In this document: positions 11,518 through 22,775 of the stretch, in pieces
Layout: every line of letters starts with the position of its first letter
Numbering within the stretch: the first letter of the stretch is position 1
NCBI RefSeq assembly: GCF_029784165.1
Contig: NC_073695.1
Span: 91,767,902-91,831,901 of the forward strand
Length of the DNA stretch: 64,000 nt
Direction: 5' to 3'
From: Wyeomyia smithii
Lineage: Eukaryota > Arthropoda > Insecta > Diptera > Culicidae
Position numbers and translations under genes: made by a program
The notes under the pieces: model-generated
Database searches by the model: none
Seen by the model: only the letters and a program-made list of their open reading frames with translations
Told to the model about the DNA's origin: nothing

Positions 11518-12557
11518 TACTTTCCCAATGTATGAGTTAGTCATGATGTTCCATGCCTTGGTAATGGAAGCTTTCAGGGCGCCAACACTGGGGTGAGAAC
11601 TTTCACAGACCTTAGCCTGAACATGTTGAGTAATCCAAAGGATTCAAGTCCGAGTTGCTAGAAGGCCAAATGTACTTTGGCCGAAATTCCATGTTTTCTT
11701 TCAGCCACGCTTGAATCCTTTTTGATGTATGACACGGTGCTCCGTTCTGTTGGAAAATGACGTGTTGGTGTGCTCCAGAGTTGGCTTTCATCCATGATAG
11801 AACGTGGTCCTTCAAAATGTTCATGTAAACCTCGGTATTAGCTTTTATTCCAACTTCAATAAATACTGGAATTTCCAACCCATTGGACGCAACTGTCCCG
11901 AAAATCATGACTCCGGCCGGAGTTTGGTTGTAAACTTGAGTTTCACAATTTCTCTAGAACATCCTCAATCTTCTTCGGCGAAATAAACCTGTCTGTACAT
12001 GTGTTAGATACAGGATCGATGGTGGACGTTTTCTCATCGGAGAATACGATGATGGTATGCTTCTTTTTTAATGCTGACACCAAACGTTTCGAGTGCTTCA
12101 GTCGTACTTTTTTGATTCGGTTCGTTACAAGGTGGCGCTTTACTGTTGCCCTGGAGGAACATTTCAAGTCATCTTTGACCAACCGTTGCAGGGTAGTTTT
12201 TGAAATATCCTTAGCCAATTTCCGGTTCGATCTGATAGGATTTCGCCTCTCACTGATCTGATGAGCTTCGGTGTGCGAGCGAACCGTGGACGGTCACTTC
12301 CCGCCTTCCGTGGACGTGGTTCATCAAGGAGTGAACGGTGTTTTACGGTTTCTTGGGCGAGTAGCAAACTAGTCACAACCTCCTTTGCGTACATTTCTCT
12401 CAGTTTTTTTATGCGTGAATCACTCTTTTGTTTACACCGTCTCAGAGTATACAGTCAAATGATTAAACATAGCCATTTTAACAGCATTATTAATGTTTAA
12501 AGCTACCCAAAAATTAGTATTGAAAACATAGGCATTTTTTCATTGGGAAATACTGTA
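11518..12557 (-). pseudogene. maT/mariner-like transposase element, broken
   Basis: Terminal repeats: the right end reads TACAGTATTTCCCAATG on the minus strand (12557 back to 12541), and the left end reads TACTTTCCCAATG (11518-11530), missing 4 bp. Minus-strand pieces of a DDxD transposase follow in order: N-terminal DNA-binding part in 12164-12394, middle in 11943-12218 with the first catalytic Asp in VFSDEKT, and the C-terminal part in 11612-11908 with QQNGAPCHTS and SDLNPLDYS. The second catalytic Asp is replaced by Asn, with 36 residues to the final Asp. Frames are shifted between pieces and after LDYS. It is not recognisably related to the ITmD37E copies beyond the superfamily. Confidence 0.8.
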
Positions 12558-12860
12558 GGGCCGAAAGATTTCCATTCTAGGCAGCTGCTCACCTTGGGCT
12601 CTGCCTTAGCCTAGATCAGATTACAATCGACTTCTTTGATATCCTTGCAGAGGCTGCGTCGCCACGAGTCCCTGGGCCAGCTCAATCCACGGCTTACTTG
12701 CAGATTTCGTTTTCGCACCGTCGAAGTGTGTATGCGGCCGATCCATCCTAACTTTCGTTACCGAATTCCTGTTGTTATCGGTTTTGAAGGCACCGCCGGT
12801 GGAGCTCGGCATTTAGGATCACAAGGCACCAGGGCCGGCGGTTCATGTGGGTAGTATGGG
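12558..12860. other. GC-rich block of unknown origin
   Basis: This patch is clearly richer in G+C than its surroundings and has open frames on both strands (minus 12621-12812; plus 12636-12854). It looks like a fragment of a former coding or LINE-type sequence, but I cannot place it. A short palindromic stretch of 'tgggta' and 'taccca' motifs follows at 12844-12912. Confidence 0.4.
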
Positions 12861-13540
12861 TAGTAGTACCCACTCAGAAAATATCCATGTGGGTATTTAC
12901 CCACACGGAACTATCGGACAAAACCAAAAAAAAATGTAATGTTGCGATCAACAGATTTTTTTATGGATATCCTTGAGCGAGAGTTTATAAATCTACAGAT
13001 TTATATACAGTTGGAAAGTTTCTCAGGGAAAAGGATTATTTTTTAATTGTATCATTTTCGATAGAGGATTTTATTTACGATATAGTTCTAAATTTCATTT
13101 ACGATAGAGTTCTAAAGTTTTGTTTTCTCGTAAAAATTTCCCATGCCAATTTTGAGCTCAATCGGACTTCGGGAAGTAGAGCCTCAAAGCACAGTTTTTT
13201 GATCGATGAAAGAAATGTTTGAGCTGAGAGTGTCTCTTGTGTGTTCTAGTGTAGCGCAAAGATTTCCATGTCCCTGAAAGTTAATTTTTTTAATAATTTT
13301 TTATTAAATAACGTCAGATCTCGACAGTTTATGCATTTCTAAGAGATTTTCTATCAAAATAAAAATTTCGGAAACTTCAAGAACTACTCTTGTGCATTTT
13401 TAGGTTGGTCAAAAATGTAAGACTTTCACGACTGTAAGTGAAACCTTATCAGAAGTCCAATTGAACCCAAATTTCAACTGGAGACTTTTTTCGAGAAGAC
13501 AAAATCGTTTAGCCCTAACATTTGCATTCAAAAAATGCTC
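12861..13540. other. AT-rich DNA related to the foldback family
   Basis: Phrases such as 'gagctcaatcggact' (near 13155) and 'tctaagagattttctatc' resemble the arms of the element at 8314-10687 and the stretch at 26330-26700. It is probably an old, diverged member of the same repeat family. No ends could be defined. Confidence 0.4.
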
Positions 13541-13949
13541 AAAAATGCCGATTTTTCATGGATTTACCTTTACACGCACTGACAAAACTACCCACACAGC
13601 ATCAATCATAGTAACCCATGAGTCAGCAGAAAAAAATTGACTCGAACTCTAACCGTAATGGCGAAAACAGTGAAGCTACTCTGCTCAGCAATGTGCGCGA
13701 TCAACGAACGTTACCCCGCCGCGTCGAATGCAGACATCGTACGGAAAAGGGACACCGGTTACGCTTGTTTCGGTATCTACAACATCTTGGCACTATTGGA
13801 CTCTGAGGTGAAATTCATTTCACACACCAAGTTCCCAAAAAAGGTGCTGCTGTGGCTGACAATCAGTGAGAAGCTGCGTACTGGCCGTGAACGGGAAAAT
13901 TTATAGTACGAAGTGCCTGCCGGAAGTTGAGTCGTTCATCAAGGATTGA
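13541..13949 (+). pseudogene. ITmD37E element copy 2, internally deleted
   Basis: The leader (13560-13640) and the N-terminus starting MAKTVKL at 13658 match the minus-strand copy at 5617-7770. After the NILALLD motif the frame jumps straight to EVKFISHTKFPKK, removing the rest of the DNA-binding domain and the first catalytic Asp. The remaining C-terminal part ends after the equivalent of the AVNEEI region, so the second Asp and the Glu are missing as well. It is a non-autonomous deletion derivative, later truncated at about 13949 where LINE sequence begins. Confidence 0.8.
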
Positions 13950-15735
13950 CCACGTTTACATCCAACGATTTGGTTTTGTTGACATTGATGCTGATACCAG
14001 CCTCCGAGAAGCGTACAGCCAGGTCGCCGAGCTTACTCTGCATGGCAGAGCGTCGTTGTGCTAGTAATGCAACGTCGCGTCATCAGGATACTCTAAGTTT
14101 TTGAGCTACTCCATGGTGATAGGGTGCCAGAGCAGCACACAGTTTGGAACGCGGTCAATTGCACCTACCATGATCTCGTTGATAACGATGAGGATCAGTA
14201 GCTATGATAATATATATCCTTGCCTCACAACGGCGACTTCCCGCAAGGATCGGAAAAGACTGTTATACAGGACTCTGCATGTGAAAGGTCCGTACTACGC
14301 TTCGATGAGGTTGACGATTTTATCTGGGACTCCTATGCGTCTCAAGGCGTCCATCAAATTTTCGTAGTTAAGTCGGTCAAAAGCTTTTTAGTAGTCGCCT
14401 ATGGTCGCATACAGTAAAGTCCCCCTTCACTGTCGACCTTCACTACGACACCTTGCATTCAGTCGGCCGGAAATGTCGCGGTGTCCCAGATATTGCAGTA
14501 TTCTCACGAATAGCTTGGGGCCTGCTATGGGCGTCTCTGCTGATATGCGATCAACCACGGGAGCATTGTTGGATTGACTTACTTACCAGTCAGCTCCAGG
14601 CCGAGGTGTCCCTTGCTGTTCAAAGAAACCGTCTCCACTTGATCGAGCTACCTTGCTCACTGCGCGCCTCTACGCCTCGTTCGTAGTCGGGTCTTATTAT
14701 TGTTGGATTTCATACATCGGATAGGTGCTTCGATCTTCTGCAGTGAATAGGCCTCGGAAATGCCGAGAGTGATATGTCGCAGTCGCACCCTTGACGGATC
14801 CTGCTGAAATGTTGATGGCTGGTCGTTTGTCGAAACTTGAACCGGTTGCTGCGGCTCTCTTTCCTTCATCATTCGCCAACGCTCGTTTGTCCCGTCTATA
14901 AGAGCGCTAAGCTTCTGGCAAACTCTTCAGAGCCGACGAATATCGTTGACGGGGTTCGTTTTTGACTCTTCGGATGTCCGCCCGCTCTAACGCGGCTTTT
15001 GCGTATCTCCGCTCTTTGCTCTTTAGCCAGGTTCCATCTGGGATCCGCTCTTTTCTCTGGGCGCGCAGCTGACCCAGATTATACTCGCTAGTCTAGATAA
15101 AGGCGTTCTTGACGGCTGTCCATTGTTGCTTTACGTTGCCACGTCCGGAATATCCCCGCGGCGCTACGTTTATTCAGGAAATCTAGGAGGCTCCGTCTCC
15201 ATTTTCGGCTAATGTAGATGTGGTCGATCTAATTCTCGGTATGTCGATCACGGGATACCCACGGGACTCAGTGCACTGTCCGATGGGGAAAAATCGAAGC
15301 CCCTATTACCATGTCGCTTGACGCGCTCATAGTTCGCGTTTTCGGAACCGATCTTCGCATTGAGGTCGCCAACGGGCTTCGCGCAGTCCCAGGATTTCAA
15401 ACTTTATGCGTCGAGCCTCGCTGGCAAGTTACACCAGCTTTCCCTGCTGAGCTAACGTTAGTATATTGCATGTTCCTATTCTTGTCCTTTGTTTTGCGTT
15501 AAAAGTAGTTGTCGTTAAATCAGTCCGTGTTCTTTCTTTGTTGGTTTCTGTACCGATCCGAAGGCCTCGGAGACAGTAGGTGGGTTGGCTTAAGGTCTCC
15601 TATCCCCGTGATGGAGCTGCCATCTTAGGTGTAGCTTCCGAGGAACAGCATTTCATATTCAGCCGTTGGATGGCAGTCAGACGCTGTTTGAGCCGCTCCT
15701 ACATCCTTTCCTCTGTCGAATATCAAATGTACGTC
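13950..15735 (-). pseudogene. RTE-like non-LTR retrotransposon, decayed
   Basis: On the minus strand the pieces run in the order of an RTE-type polyprotein. Endonuclease start: RIGTCNILTLAQQGKL near 15450-15500, then GLREARWR; further on, KWRRSLLDF (near 15200) and WTAVKNAFI and DGTWLKSKERRYAKA (15000-15130). Reverse transcriptase: KAFDRLNYENLMDALRRIG and LIEA near 14300-14400, SPLLFLIVINEIMVGAIDR near 14150-14220, and DVALLAQRRSAMQSKLGDL near 14010-14075. The catalytic YADD is degraded, and many stops and frameshifts interrupt the reading. The endonuclease centre is incomplete. A copy of this kind copies RNA into nicked DNA; this one is inert. Confidence 0.8.
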
Positions 15736-15845
15736 GTATAAGAATATTATGTAATTTTATTAAGTAAAGGTTCGTTTCGAGAATAGGTTGTGTTTCCATT
15801 TAATTCTACTACCACAAGATCGAATACCGTCCGCAGACACGTACG

Positions 15846-15880
15846 TACGTATTTCGGTTGCTACATACAACCATCATCAA
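15846..15880 (-). other. TGATGA-stem-GAAA hairpin motif upstream of the LINE
   Basis: On the minus strand TTGATGA is followed by a GGTTG/CAACC stem with a 7-nt loop and then GAAA. This is the core order of a hammerhead ribozyme (CUGAUGA, stem II, GAAA). The first base is U instead of C, and I see no partner strand for stem III, so the motif is incomplete. It lies about 110 bp 5' of the LINE remnant in the same orientation. Confidence 0.3.
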
Positions 15881-15900
15881 AACTTATGTGGACTGCACAT

Positions 15901-18628
15901 TTAAGAAATTTATTTCCAAAAGCCATCTTTCTTTGAAAATCACATATTTAAGATAGTTGAGGTTACTACAGCTTGGTCTGAAGCCTTCTCATGGAAACCG
16001 AGGGAATGCCTCTTCCTATCCCTCGCTGTACATTTAGTATAACATCGAAGATACGAAAACGTCAAACCTGATACGAAAACGTCAAGCCTGATGCAAAAAC
16101 GGTAATATTGGTAGGATTGTTTCATTACTTTGCTGTTTCGGTTGGGACTTAGCCCCTACGCTTTTTAAGTAGACACAGTGGATATTGTTATTATCCAAAA
16201 AAATGATGTAATCTAAAAGAAAAACTCTTTATAATTCATATATGACCTTTCCACTCGAAAATGAAAGGAACGACGAGAGTTTCATATCAATAGCAAACAC
16301 AAGCAAGAAAACAGAAAAAAAAACAAAAACATTAGATTTGACGTTTCTATGTTGTACTCGATGTTATAACTCAGCACATTTCCTCGATGGAAACACATGC
16401 GTTTCGAAGACAAAAAATATGAGTAAATGGTAACAAATGAGAACAAATTCCGGATTTTGTTCGAAGAAAGAAAAGTACTAATATAATCAGTTATTGCTAA
16501 TCTGGAAACCTTTCCTTTTTCTATTTAAAACGGAAAATATTTAATACAAGTTTGGCAACGCTTTTCGCAAAACTAGATAGTTTGCGTTTATTTGGGGTGT
16601 TCGATGATGTATATTGTTTGAATTCACTCCTTTGTGCTCTTGTACTTGTACAGTTGTACGTAGTATCCTGGTGCCATTCGTTTCGAGCAGATTAAAATGC
16701 TTAAAATATTCAATTGAATACCGTTTTTGACTGCTATGTTTAAATCTACCTCCAAGTTCAAACTAAGTACTTATTAAAATTGTCTGTACGATTTTTTCCG
16801 AAGATTTGTAATTATTAAAATCTATAAATAATTGAGCGTAATAAATCCGCTTGTCAGCTTACCTAGTCACGCCAATGCCATAATTGATGTCCAACCTTCA
16901 TTCTCATATTCGTGTCTAGACATTGTTTCATTTTAGACCCAACACTATGAGGCAAGCTGTCGCTCAATATAGTCAAGGCTTCCGCTAACCATACATTAGA
17001 GTGATGAGCTGCAAAATTTAATCAAACTGCATATAATGCGCACTTTCCATAATCATGCTAAGTATAGTCGCCATCTTTGAACTTTACTCTTATATACAAC
17101 ATACGTTCAGTGTTCCAGATATTAAAATGCAAAGTGGAGCCCACTGAAGCTTGACAATTTTTCGTGTACATTGCGCTCTTGGTCCGCTATGCGCTTTACT
17201 TTCAACTATTGGCAAACAGCCATTTTACCAATGCTCAACCGAGCATTGAGACGTTTGTCAGAAGTTGGAAAAGGGATTTTTTCTTTCCTAGAAGCAAGCA
17301 GGCAAAGTGCCGTTGCTTAAGTTTTCATCAGTGGTACCTTTTCAGAGCCTTGCTGTCTTGTGCTGCCACCAGGCTCGATAGGTACATACACAAGCTAACA
17401 ACAAGCAACCCACAGTTAGACACAAAATCAATAAAAAGAAATAATTTCGTTTTCCGTCTATTTCACTGCGTTATACCACACGTTGGTAGTGCACTGATCC
17501 ATATAAAATCAACCGCGCGATGGTAATAGTCCTGGTCAGCGATTAGGCTAACTGGAAATGAAATGAAACACAGTTAGGAAACATGCACGACATTCGAAAG
17601 AAATGCATTCTAATTGTAGTGACTGTTGTTTACACTAAACAACAGTCTTGTATGTTGTTGGATATGGTTTGTCACAACTGTTCCTTAATTAAAAAAATTT
17701 TGCTGAATTAAATATATTCAGTTCGAATCATACGTGTGCAATCAACATTCACGGGTCAAGTCTATTCACGGGATCGTTAGATTTCCTCAATTATCAAATC
17801 ACTTCGAGCAATAATCACCTCAAATACCCTCTCTACCGTGTAGTTCGTTTGTTGGTGCTAAAGCAGGGTATGCATGGGTTCATGCCAAAAAGAAGAAAAC
17901 TATATACAAAACACCAACTGTGACCGAATAATAATCTTGCAGAAAACACTTCTCCAAACTTTTATTACTGCCGGCGGCCACCACGGACGACGGGTTTGGC
18001 TTACTGTTGGAATCCCTGCCGTATCATTGTTGTTTTGTCATGAAATTTCAGAACCTTGATAGAATGTCGGTTCCAGTTCCTATATCGTAGGATGCTTTTT
18101 TGTGGCAAAATACAGAGCTTTAGCGGTTCTTCGCTTTCTTATCATTCGTCTTAGGCACACAAAAAAATCGCCCCTCCGCTTTCGGCACTTTGATCCGAAC
18201 ATCGATATGGACTCTTTACTGTAGGTTTCGTTTTCCATTTTGCTTTCTGATTTTTTTGTGAAATCGCTTAATTACCGAATATTTAATCCTCGTCGTAATT
18301 AAAGAAAATATGCTGTGTAAGAGCTTTTATTTCACTGTAGTTTTGTAATTACGCGTGATTGCGAAGATAATTATCTACTGCGCGTTGTGAAAAATATGTA
18401 ATGATTATTTTTTAACATTGAAAGGCTTGAGAAGAAAAAAACATCACAAAGTTTGTTTCATTATCCTTCCTCTCTAGAAAAAATAAAAAAATAAATTAAT
18501 AGGTAGTTTATTACTCTGAGGTTTGCTTTTGATACGTATGCAAGTTTTGAACAATGCACGTAACACTGATTAAATTATGGTTCAAATATAAATTTTGTAC
18601 CGTTAAAATTGATGTGAAGTTTTATGAT
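15901..18628. other. Unassigned AT-rich DNA
   Basis: No element ends or domains found. A 120-codon plus-strand frame at 17164-17526 starts at GTG and shows no motif. Nothing else stands out. Confidence 0.35.
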
Positions 18629-19225
18629 GCTTGCCGGTACCCGGATAACTGTCCCATAATGAAAAACAACATGTTGAGAAAACGGCGATTTAATATTATC
18701 CGTAAATTTTCTGATTACCAGCTATTGTAAGCAATTACATCCAAAACCAATGACCAGAAGAATTTCACGGCACCACAAGTTTATCGTTGAGAACAAAACA
18801 CCATGGGTGGAATTGTTTTTACTTGAAAAAAAAAAAACAATATGGGAAAAAATATGCGGGTACATTTTAAAAGTACTCGCATATTTCGTCCCATCACGTT
18901 TAAATTCAACCAGCAACCGGCAGTATAACCGGCAATGTAAATTCTACTACAGAAAAACGACATTAGTCTAATTAATTGAATGACATACTTCTATATGCCT
19001 AAAATTATCCGATATACACTAATCTGGAACAAGATTATATGTTCGCAGTTTGTACCACAATGCAGTGGACTGTAATACGGGTACTTTTAATATGTATGTT
19101 TTTCCATACAAAAGTATCACTTTTAGATTTTTTTCGGAAAATATGATAAGAATCAAGTCGATTCCCGATGATAACTCAAAAGTGACAAAAATCAATATGG
19201 GACAGTTATGTGGGTACCGGAAGCG
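18629..19225. mobile_element. MITE, ~597 bp
   Basis: The left end (18629-18660, 'gcttgccggtaccc' then 'ataactgtcccata') and the right end (19193-19225) are reverse complements over about 30 bp with a few mismatches. The interior repeats 'tgcgggta'/'tactcgca' palindromic motifs near 18856-18890. No coding capacity. Confidence 0.65.
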
Positions 19226-19690
19226 TAGTGACAATGAGAAACGGTTGTCAAATTCTGAATTATAGAAGTTTTACGATACATGCGGGACCAGACATGTCCT
19301 TGAATGCGCATATTCGCAATCAACAACTGTTTTTAAACAAATAGCACATCTGAATCGTTCCGCATCCGATGTCCCTCTGGCGTTAAAAATTGTTCATAAA
19401 GGTGAAACGTGCAGCAATCCATAGTGTCTGTTCCGAGTGTCTAAGCCTATCTTAATAAATCAATTTGTTTTCATCAATGCATTGCGAGAATGAAAACACT
19501 ATGCTAATTCATGGGCACGAAATCACCTTTTGCACCAAGTACGATTGACGTTAGCGCATTTGATTCCAAATACTGTACACTGTCTGAGCATGATAAATTA
19601 TTTGCGGCCAGTACAGGTGAAAGCTCATCATTTAAAACTGCAGCCTCAGAGTCACAGTTAGACGTAGGAAATTGCTTATTACATTCTAAA
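19226..19690. other. Unassigned DNA between MITEs
   Basis: A plus-strand 112-codon frame (19511-19849) starts here and runs into the next MITE. It shows no domain and shares its span with a minus-strand frame, so I do not regard it as a gene. Confidence 0.35.
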
Positions 19691-20075
19691 TATATCGTCG
19701 GTTTCGTGCAACACTGGCACAACTCAAAATTTTGCATTTTTGAGTTTTTGATGCCAAATATTGCTAAGTTTCATACCATGAAACCCCGTTTCGAAATTCC
19801 CAAAAAATCCAGCGTTATGATTAGAAGTGCCTTTGCTGCACAAATATAAATTTCTCTAAAAAGTTTGTAAAAATAAAATTTTAACTTGTACTACGTGCTC
19901 ATAATATGTGCATAATAGACCTAAAAGTGTTAGATAAGGGTTGGAAATCTTAAACTTTGAAGTTTTCTTGAAAATTGAAAAATAAATTTTCGACGTTAAT
20001 TTTGAAACGCATTTTTCTCTAAACTATGATTTTTGAGTTGTGCCATTGTTGCACGAAGCCGACGGGCGACGATAT
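19691..20075. mobile_element. MITE with ~40-bp inverted repeats, ~385 bp
   Basis: Left end (19692-19729) carries 'ggtttcgtgcaacactggca' then 'caactcaaaa'. The right end (20031-20075) is its reverse complement apart from a 7-bp length difference and three mismatches. No target duplication could be defined. Confidence 0.75.
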
Positions 20076-20117
20076 GAAAAAATGCAAGCATCAGCTAACA
20101 ATCCGATGCCAATAAAG

Positions 20118-20345
20118 TACAGTCATCCCAGTATTATGGGCCAACCAGTATTATGGGCCAATACACTTTGTATTGGTTTCTAACACATTTCAAGAACTTT
20201 TAATAGTCAAATTTAAACTGATGAACGTGAACAACGTTCACCAAACTAAAATTTGACTATTACAAGTTATTGACATACGTTAGAAACCAATACAAAGTGT
20301 ATTGGCCAATATAACTGGTTGGCCCGTAATACTGGGATGACTGTA
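20118..20345. mobile_element. Palindromic Tc1/mariner-type MITE, 228 bp
   Basis: Ends read TACAGTCATCCCAG and the reverse complement, so CAGT-type tips inside a TA target. The two halves pair over about 100 bp each with a short centre (GTGAAC-AAC-GTTCAC near 20226-20240), so the transcript of either strand would fold into one long hairpin. Confidence 0.85.
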
Positions 20346-20718
20346 TATTTTAGAATTCTAAACAACGGTCAAATGATTTGCCAACACTTTTGGCGTTGCC
20401 ACGTCAACGAAGGAAATGATCAGCAAAAATGGCACTCATTTCATCGTATATCATACCTCATAAACACCTGTTTTGATTGAGTTAAATTTTAAAATATATT
20501 TTGTTCCGGCGATTTCAAAGGAACGAACCAAGTCCACTGAATTCTTTAGCAACTAATTTATTGTACACGAAGCTTTAAGCTAAAATATAATCGTTTAGAA
20601 AATCAATTCAAATATATCTCGTTTCACTTACAATTTTCAGTGAATCGCCTATAGAATACCGCATGTGTTTTTGGATAAGCGCTTTCCTTTCAGCTGTTAT
20701 TATATAAATCATGTTAAG
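20346..20718. other. Unassigned DNA
   Basis: AT-rich, with no frame or inverted repeat that I can support. Confidence 0.35.
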
Positions 20719-21608
20719 TACCGTGGAATGGGGTGAAATTGATCAGTGGGATGAAATTGATCACCTGAAAATTCGTGATAAAAAATACTAATCAAAAGAT
20801 ATTGCTCTTACAACACTAGGCAATGTTAACGTGTCCCTAAACGCAACTTTTGCATGATTCACATACCTGTCAAAGTAAACCCTTGCATGCCTGGTGCAAT
20901 TTTTCATAATTTCGAAAGTTTCTTCTAACTCAGTCAAAACTCAATCAAATTTGATAAAACAAGTTTCCAAATAACAAAAAGAAGTATTGAATTTACTTAA
21001 AGTAATCTTAGTTGAAGGTTAATTACCTCAAATTTGGAGAAGTTAGTAAAGTTTGATAAAAGCTCAAAAAATGTAATTTTCAACAATGATCATTCCATAC
21101 CATTAAAGGAATAGTGATGAATTCGCAGGAAACCACGAAGATTTTAATTTCAGAGCTTGTTTTTAAGCTTTTGCATCGAACCGAATTGAAATCGGTCTAA
21201 CGACGATCAAATAAGAGCAAATTTAGTAACAAGCAGCTCGTGAACCAAAAAAAAACAAGTTTTAACCTGAAATATCGTTATTTTCGTTTTCAAACTAGCT
21301 GTAAATGATATTTTTCAATACAGAAATCATCATTTATCTTTAGCATATCGAAAAAAAATCATATTGCCAAAAGAATGTATGGATTTCAAGGGTCATCAAT
21401 TTCACCCCAATTTACCTCATAGTACTTATAGAATTATTGAATTTATTTCATGAAGTATAGTTAGGAATTTCAGCAATAGCCTTAGAGATTTATTGGAGCA
21501 CATACAAGTACTTGTTTTAAAATTATACTATTTCGGGAAAAATGTACATGAAGCTAGTTAATTGGAAATTGTTATAAAAATTGATCAATTTCACCCCGTT
21601 CCATGGTA
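20719..21608. mobile_element. MITE, 890 bp, TACCGT...GGGGTGA family
   Basis: Left end TACCGTGGAATGGGGTGAAA then TTGATCA (20719-20745); the right end at 21582-21608 is the reverse complement with two mismatches. A second, internal copy of the end motif occurs on each side (near 20750 and 21390-21415). The ends resemble those of the 58512-59246 element, so the two are related. Confidence 0.8.
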
Positions 21609-21884
21609 CATTATAAGTGTATTTATGTAGAACTTACGATTTAGCCTAAGATATTTAATAAATTTCCAGATTGATGTAACTTTTATCTAATAGGTGTTTA
21701 AGTAATAAGTAATACGTATTTAAGAAACTATAATTTCGCTACCGCACAGTATGATCTTCGATCAGCAATGACAATCACTTTGACAGGGGAAGTGGATCAG
21801 TTGTATTGAAGCGGCGCGTCTATTGTTGATTTGACATAGGGTACCCAGCCGCAACATATTTATTTGTGATTTCCTATCATAAGA

Positions 21885-22040
21885 AAGCTAATTAACCCAT
21901 ACCTCGCGACTGATGCCGTATGGGATCACCTTGTATCAAACTGTTGGTTACAGTTTGCCAACTCTGCTTGAAGTTTTGTTCTATATGACTGTTAAATTAG
22001 GAAACAGATTGATCTTTCATTACAATACAATACAGTTTAT
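21885..22040 (+). repeat. Dispersed repeat, copy 1 (partner at 54525-54680)
   Basis: The blocks 'tgatgccgtatgggatcac', 'aaactgttggttacag' and 'agaacagattgatctt'-like text match in the same order at 54525-54680. Ends are undefined. Confidence 0.5.
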
Positions 22041-22310
22041 GCCAATCTGTAGTTACGCCCCGTGACGTAGTATTCGAACTCTTTCAACTATGCCTAATTA
22101 ATTCGTCTTAAGAGATCAAGGCGAGCGTCTTGAAAACAAAGCTCTGGATAATTGGATCTCCTACTGGCTCAAACAACTCATTAAAGTTTTTTTACAACTT
22201 TATGGCCTTAGTGCTGTCGCGAATGCTGCTTTATCCATGATGTCGTCAGTATATTCGACGGTTGCATATTGCAATTGAGTATTTTTGAGTCACGACTCAT
22301 TCACGATATA

Positions 22311-22775
22311 CAGGCATACCTCGATTATACACACCTTCGATTATACGCAACCTCGATTTTACGCACATTTTGCCTCGATTTCACGCACACATTTTTAATT
22401 CAAATGTTTTTGGTTAATGCATAATGCAGGATTATATTTCACACATTGTTCACTAGTATAGGGGCTGTTCATATAGACTAATGAATCTGCCGAAAACCTA
22501 CGAGGGACAGTAACAACAATATCTTGAAAAAGCAAACTTTTTAAAGGTTGTTTACGTGGCTAATGTGTACAATATTTGATGTCGTACGCACACAACCTTT
22601 TTTGAAGTAATTTACTTACACTTTTCCATAAAACGTCTACTGTTGCAGGAGAGATAAGCTGTTTTTAATGTAGGTAGGCGTGAGTAAGTGGGCAAAAATA
22701 ATGTGAGGGTCACATACACACACAAACACACGTACACACACATATAGACACGTACGTAAAATCGAGATATACCTG
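22311..22775. mobile_element. pogo/Tigger-like MITE, 465 bp
   Basis: The left tip CAGGCATACCTCGATT and the right tip (reverse complement CAGGTATATCTCGATT) are flanked by TA on both sides (22309-22310, 22776-22777). CAGGCATACCTCG is the start known from Tigger/pogo elements. The left end repeats 'cctcgattttacgcac' three to four times (22318-22390). An AC-rich stretch lies at 22708-22745. No transposase remains. Confidence 0.75.

Noticed and set aside
17164..17526. 120-codon plus-strand frame
   Set aside because: Starts at GTG, has no domain, and lies in unassigned AT-rich DNA.
19511..19849. 112-codon plus-strand frame
   Set aside because: Its 3' part lies in a MITE terminal repeat and a minus-strand frame overlaps; no domain.
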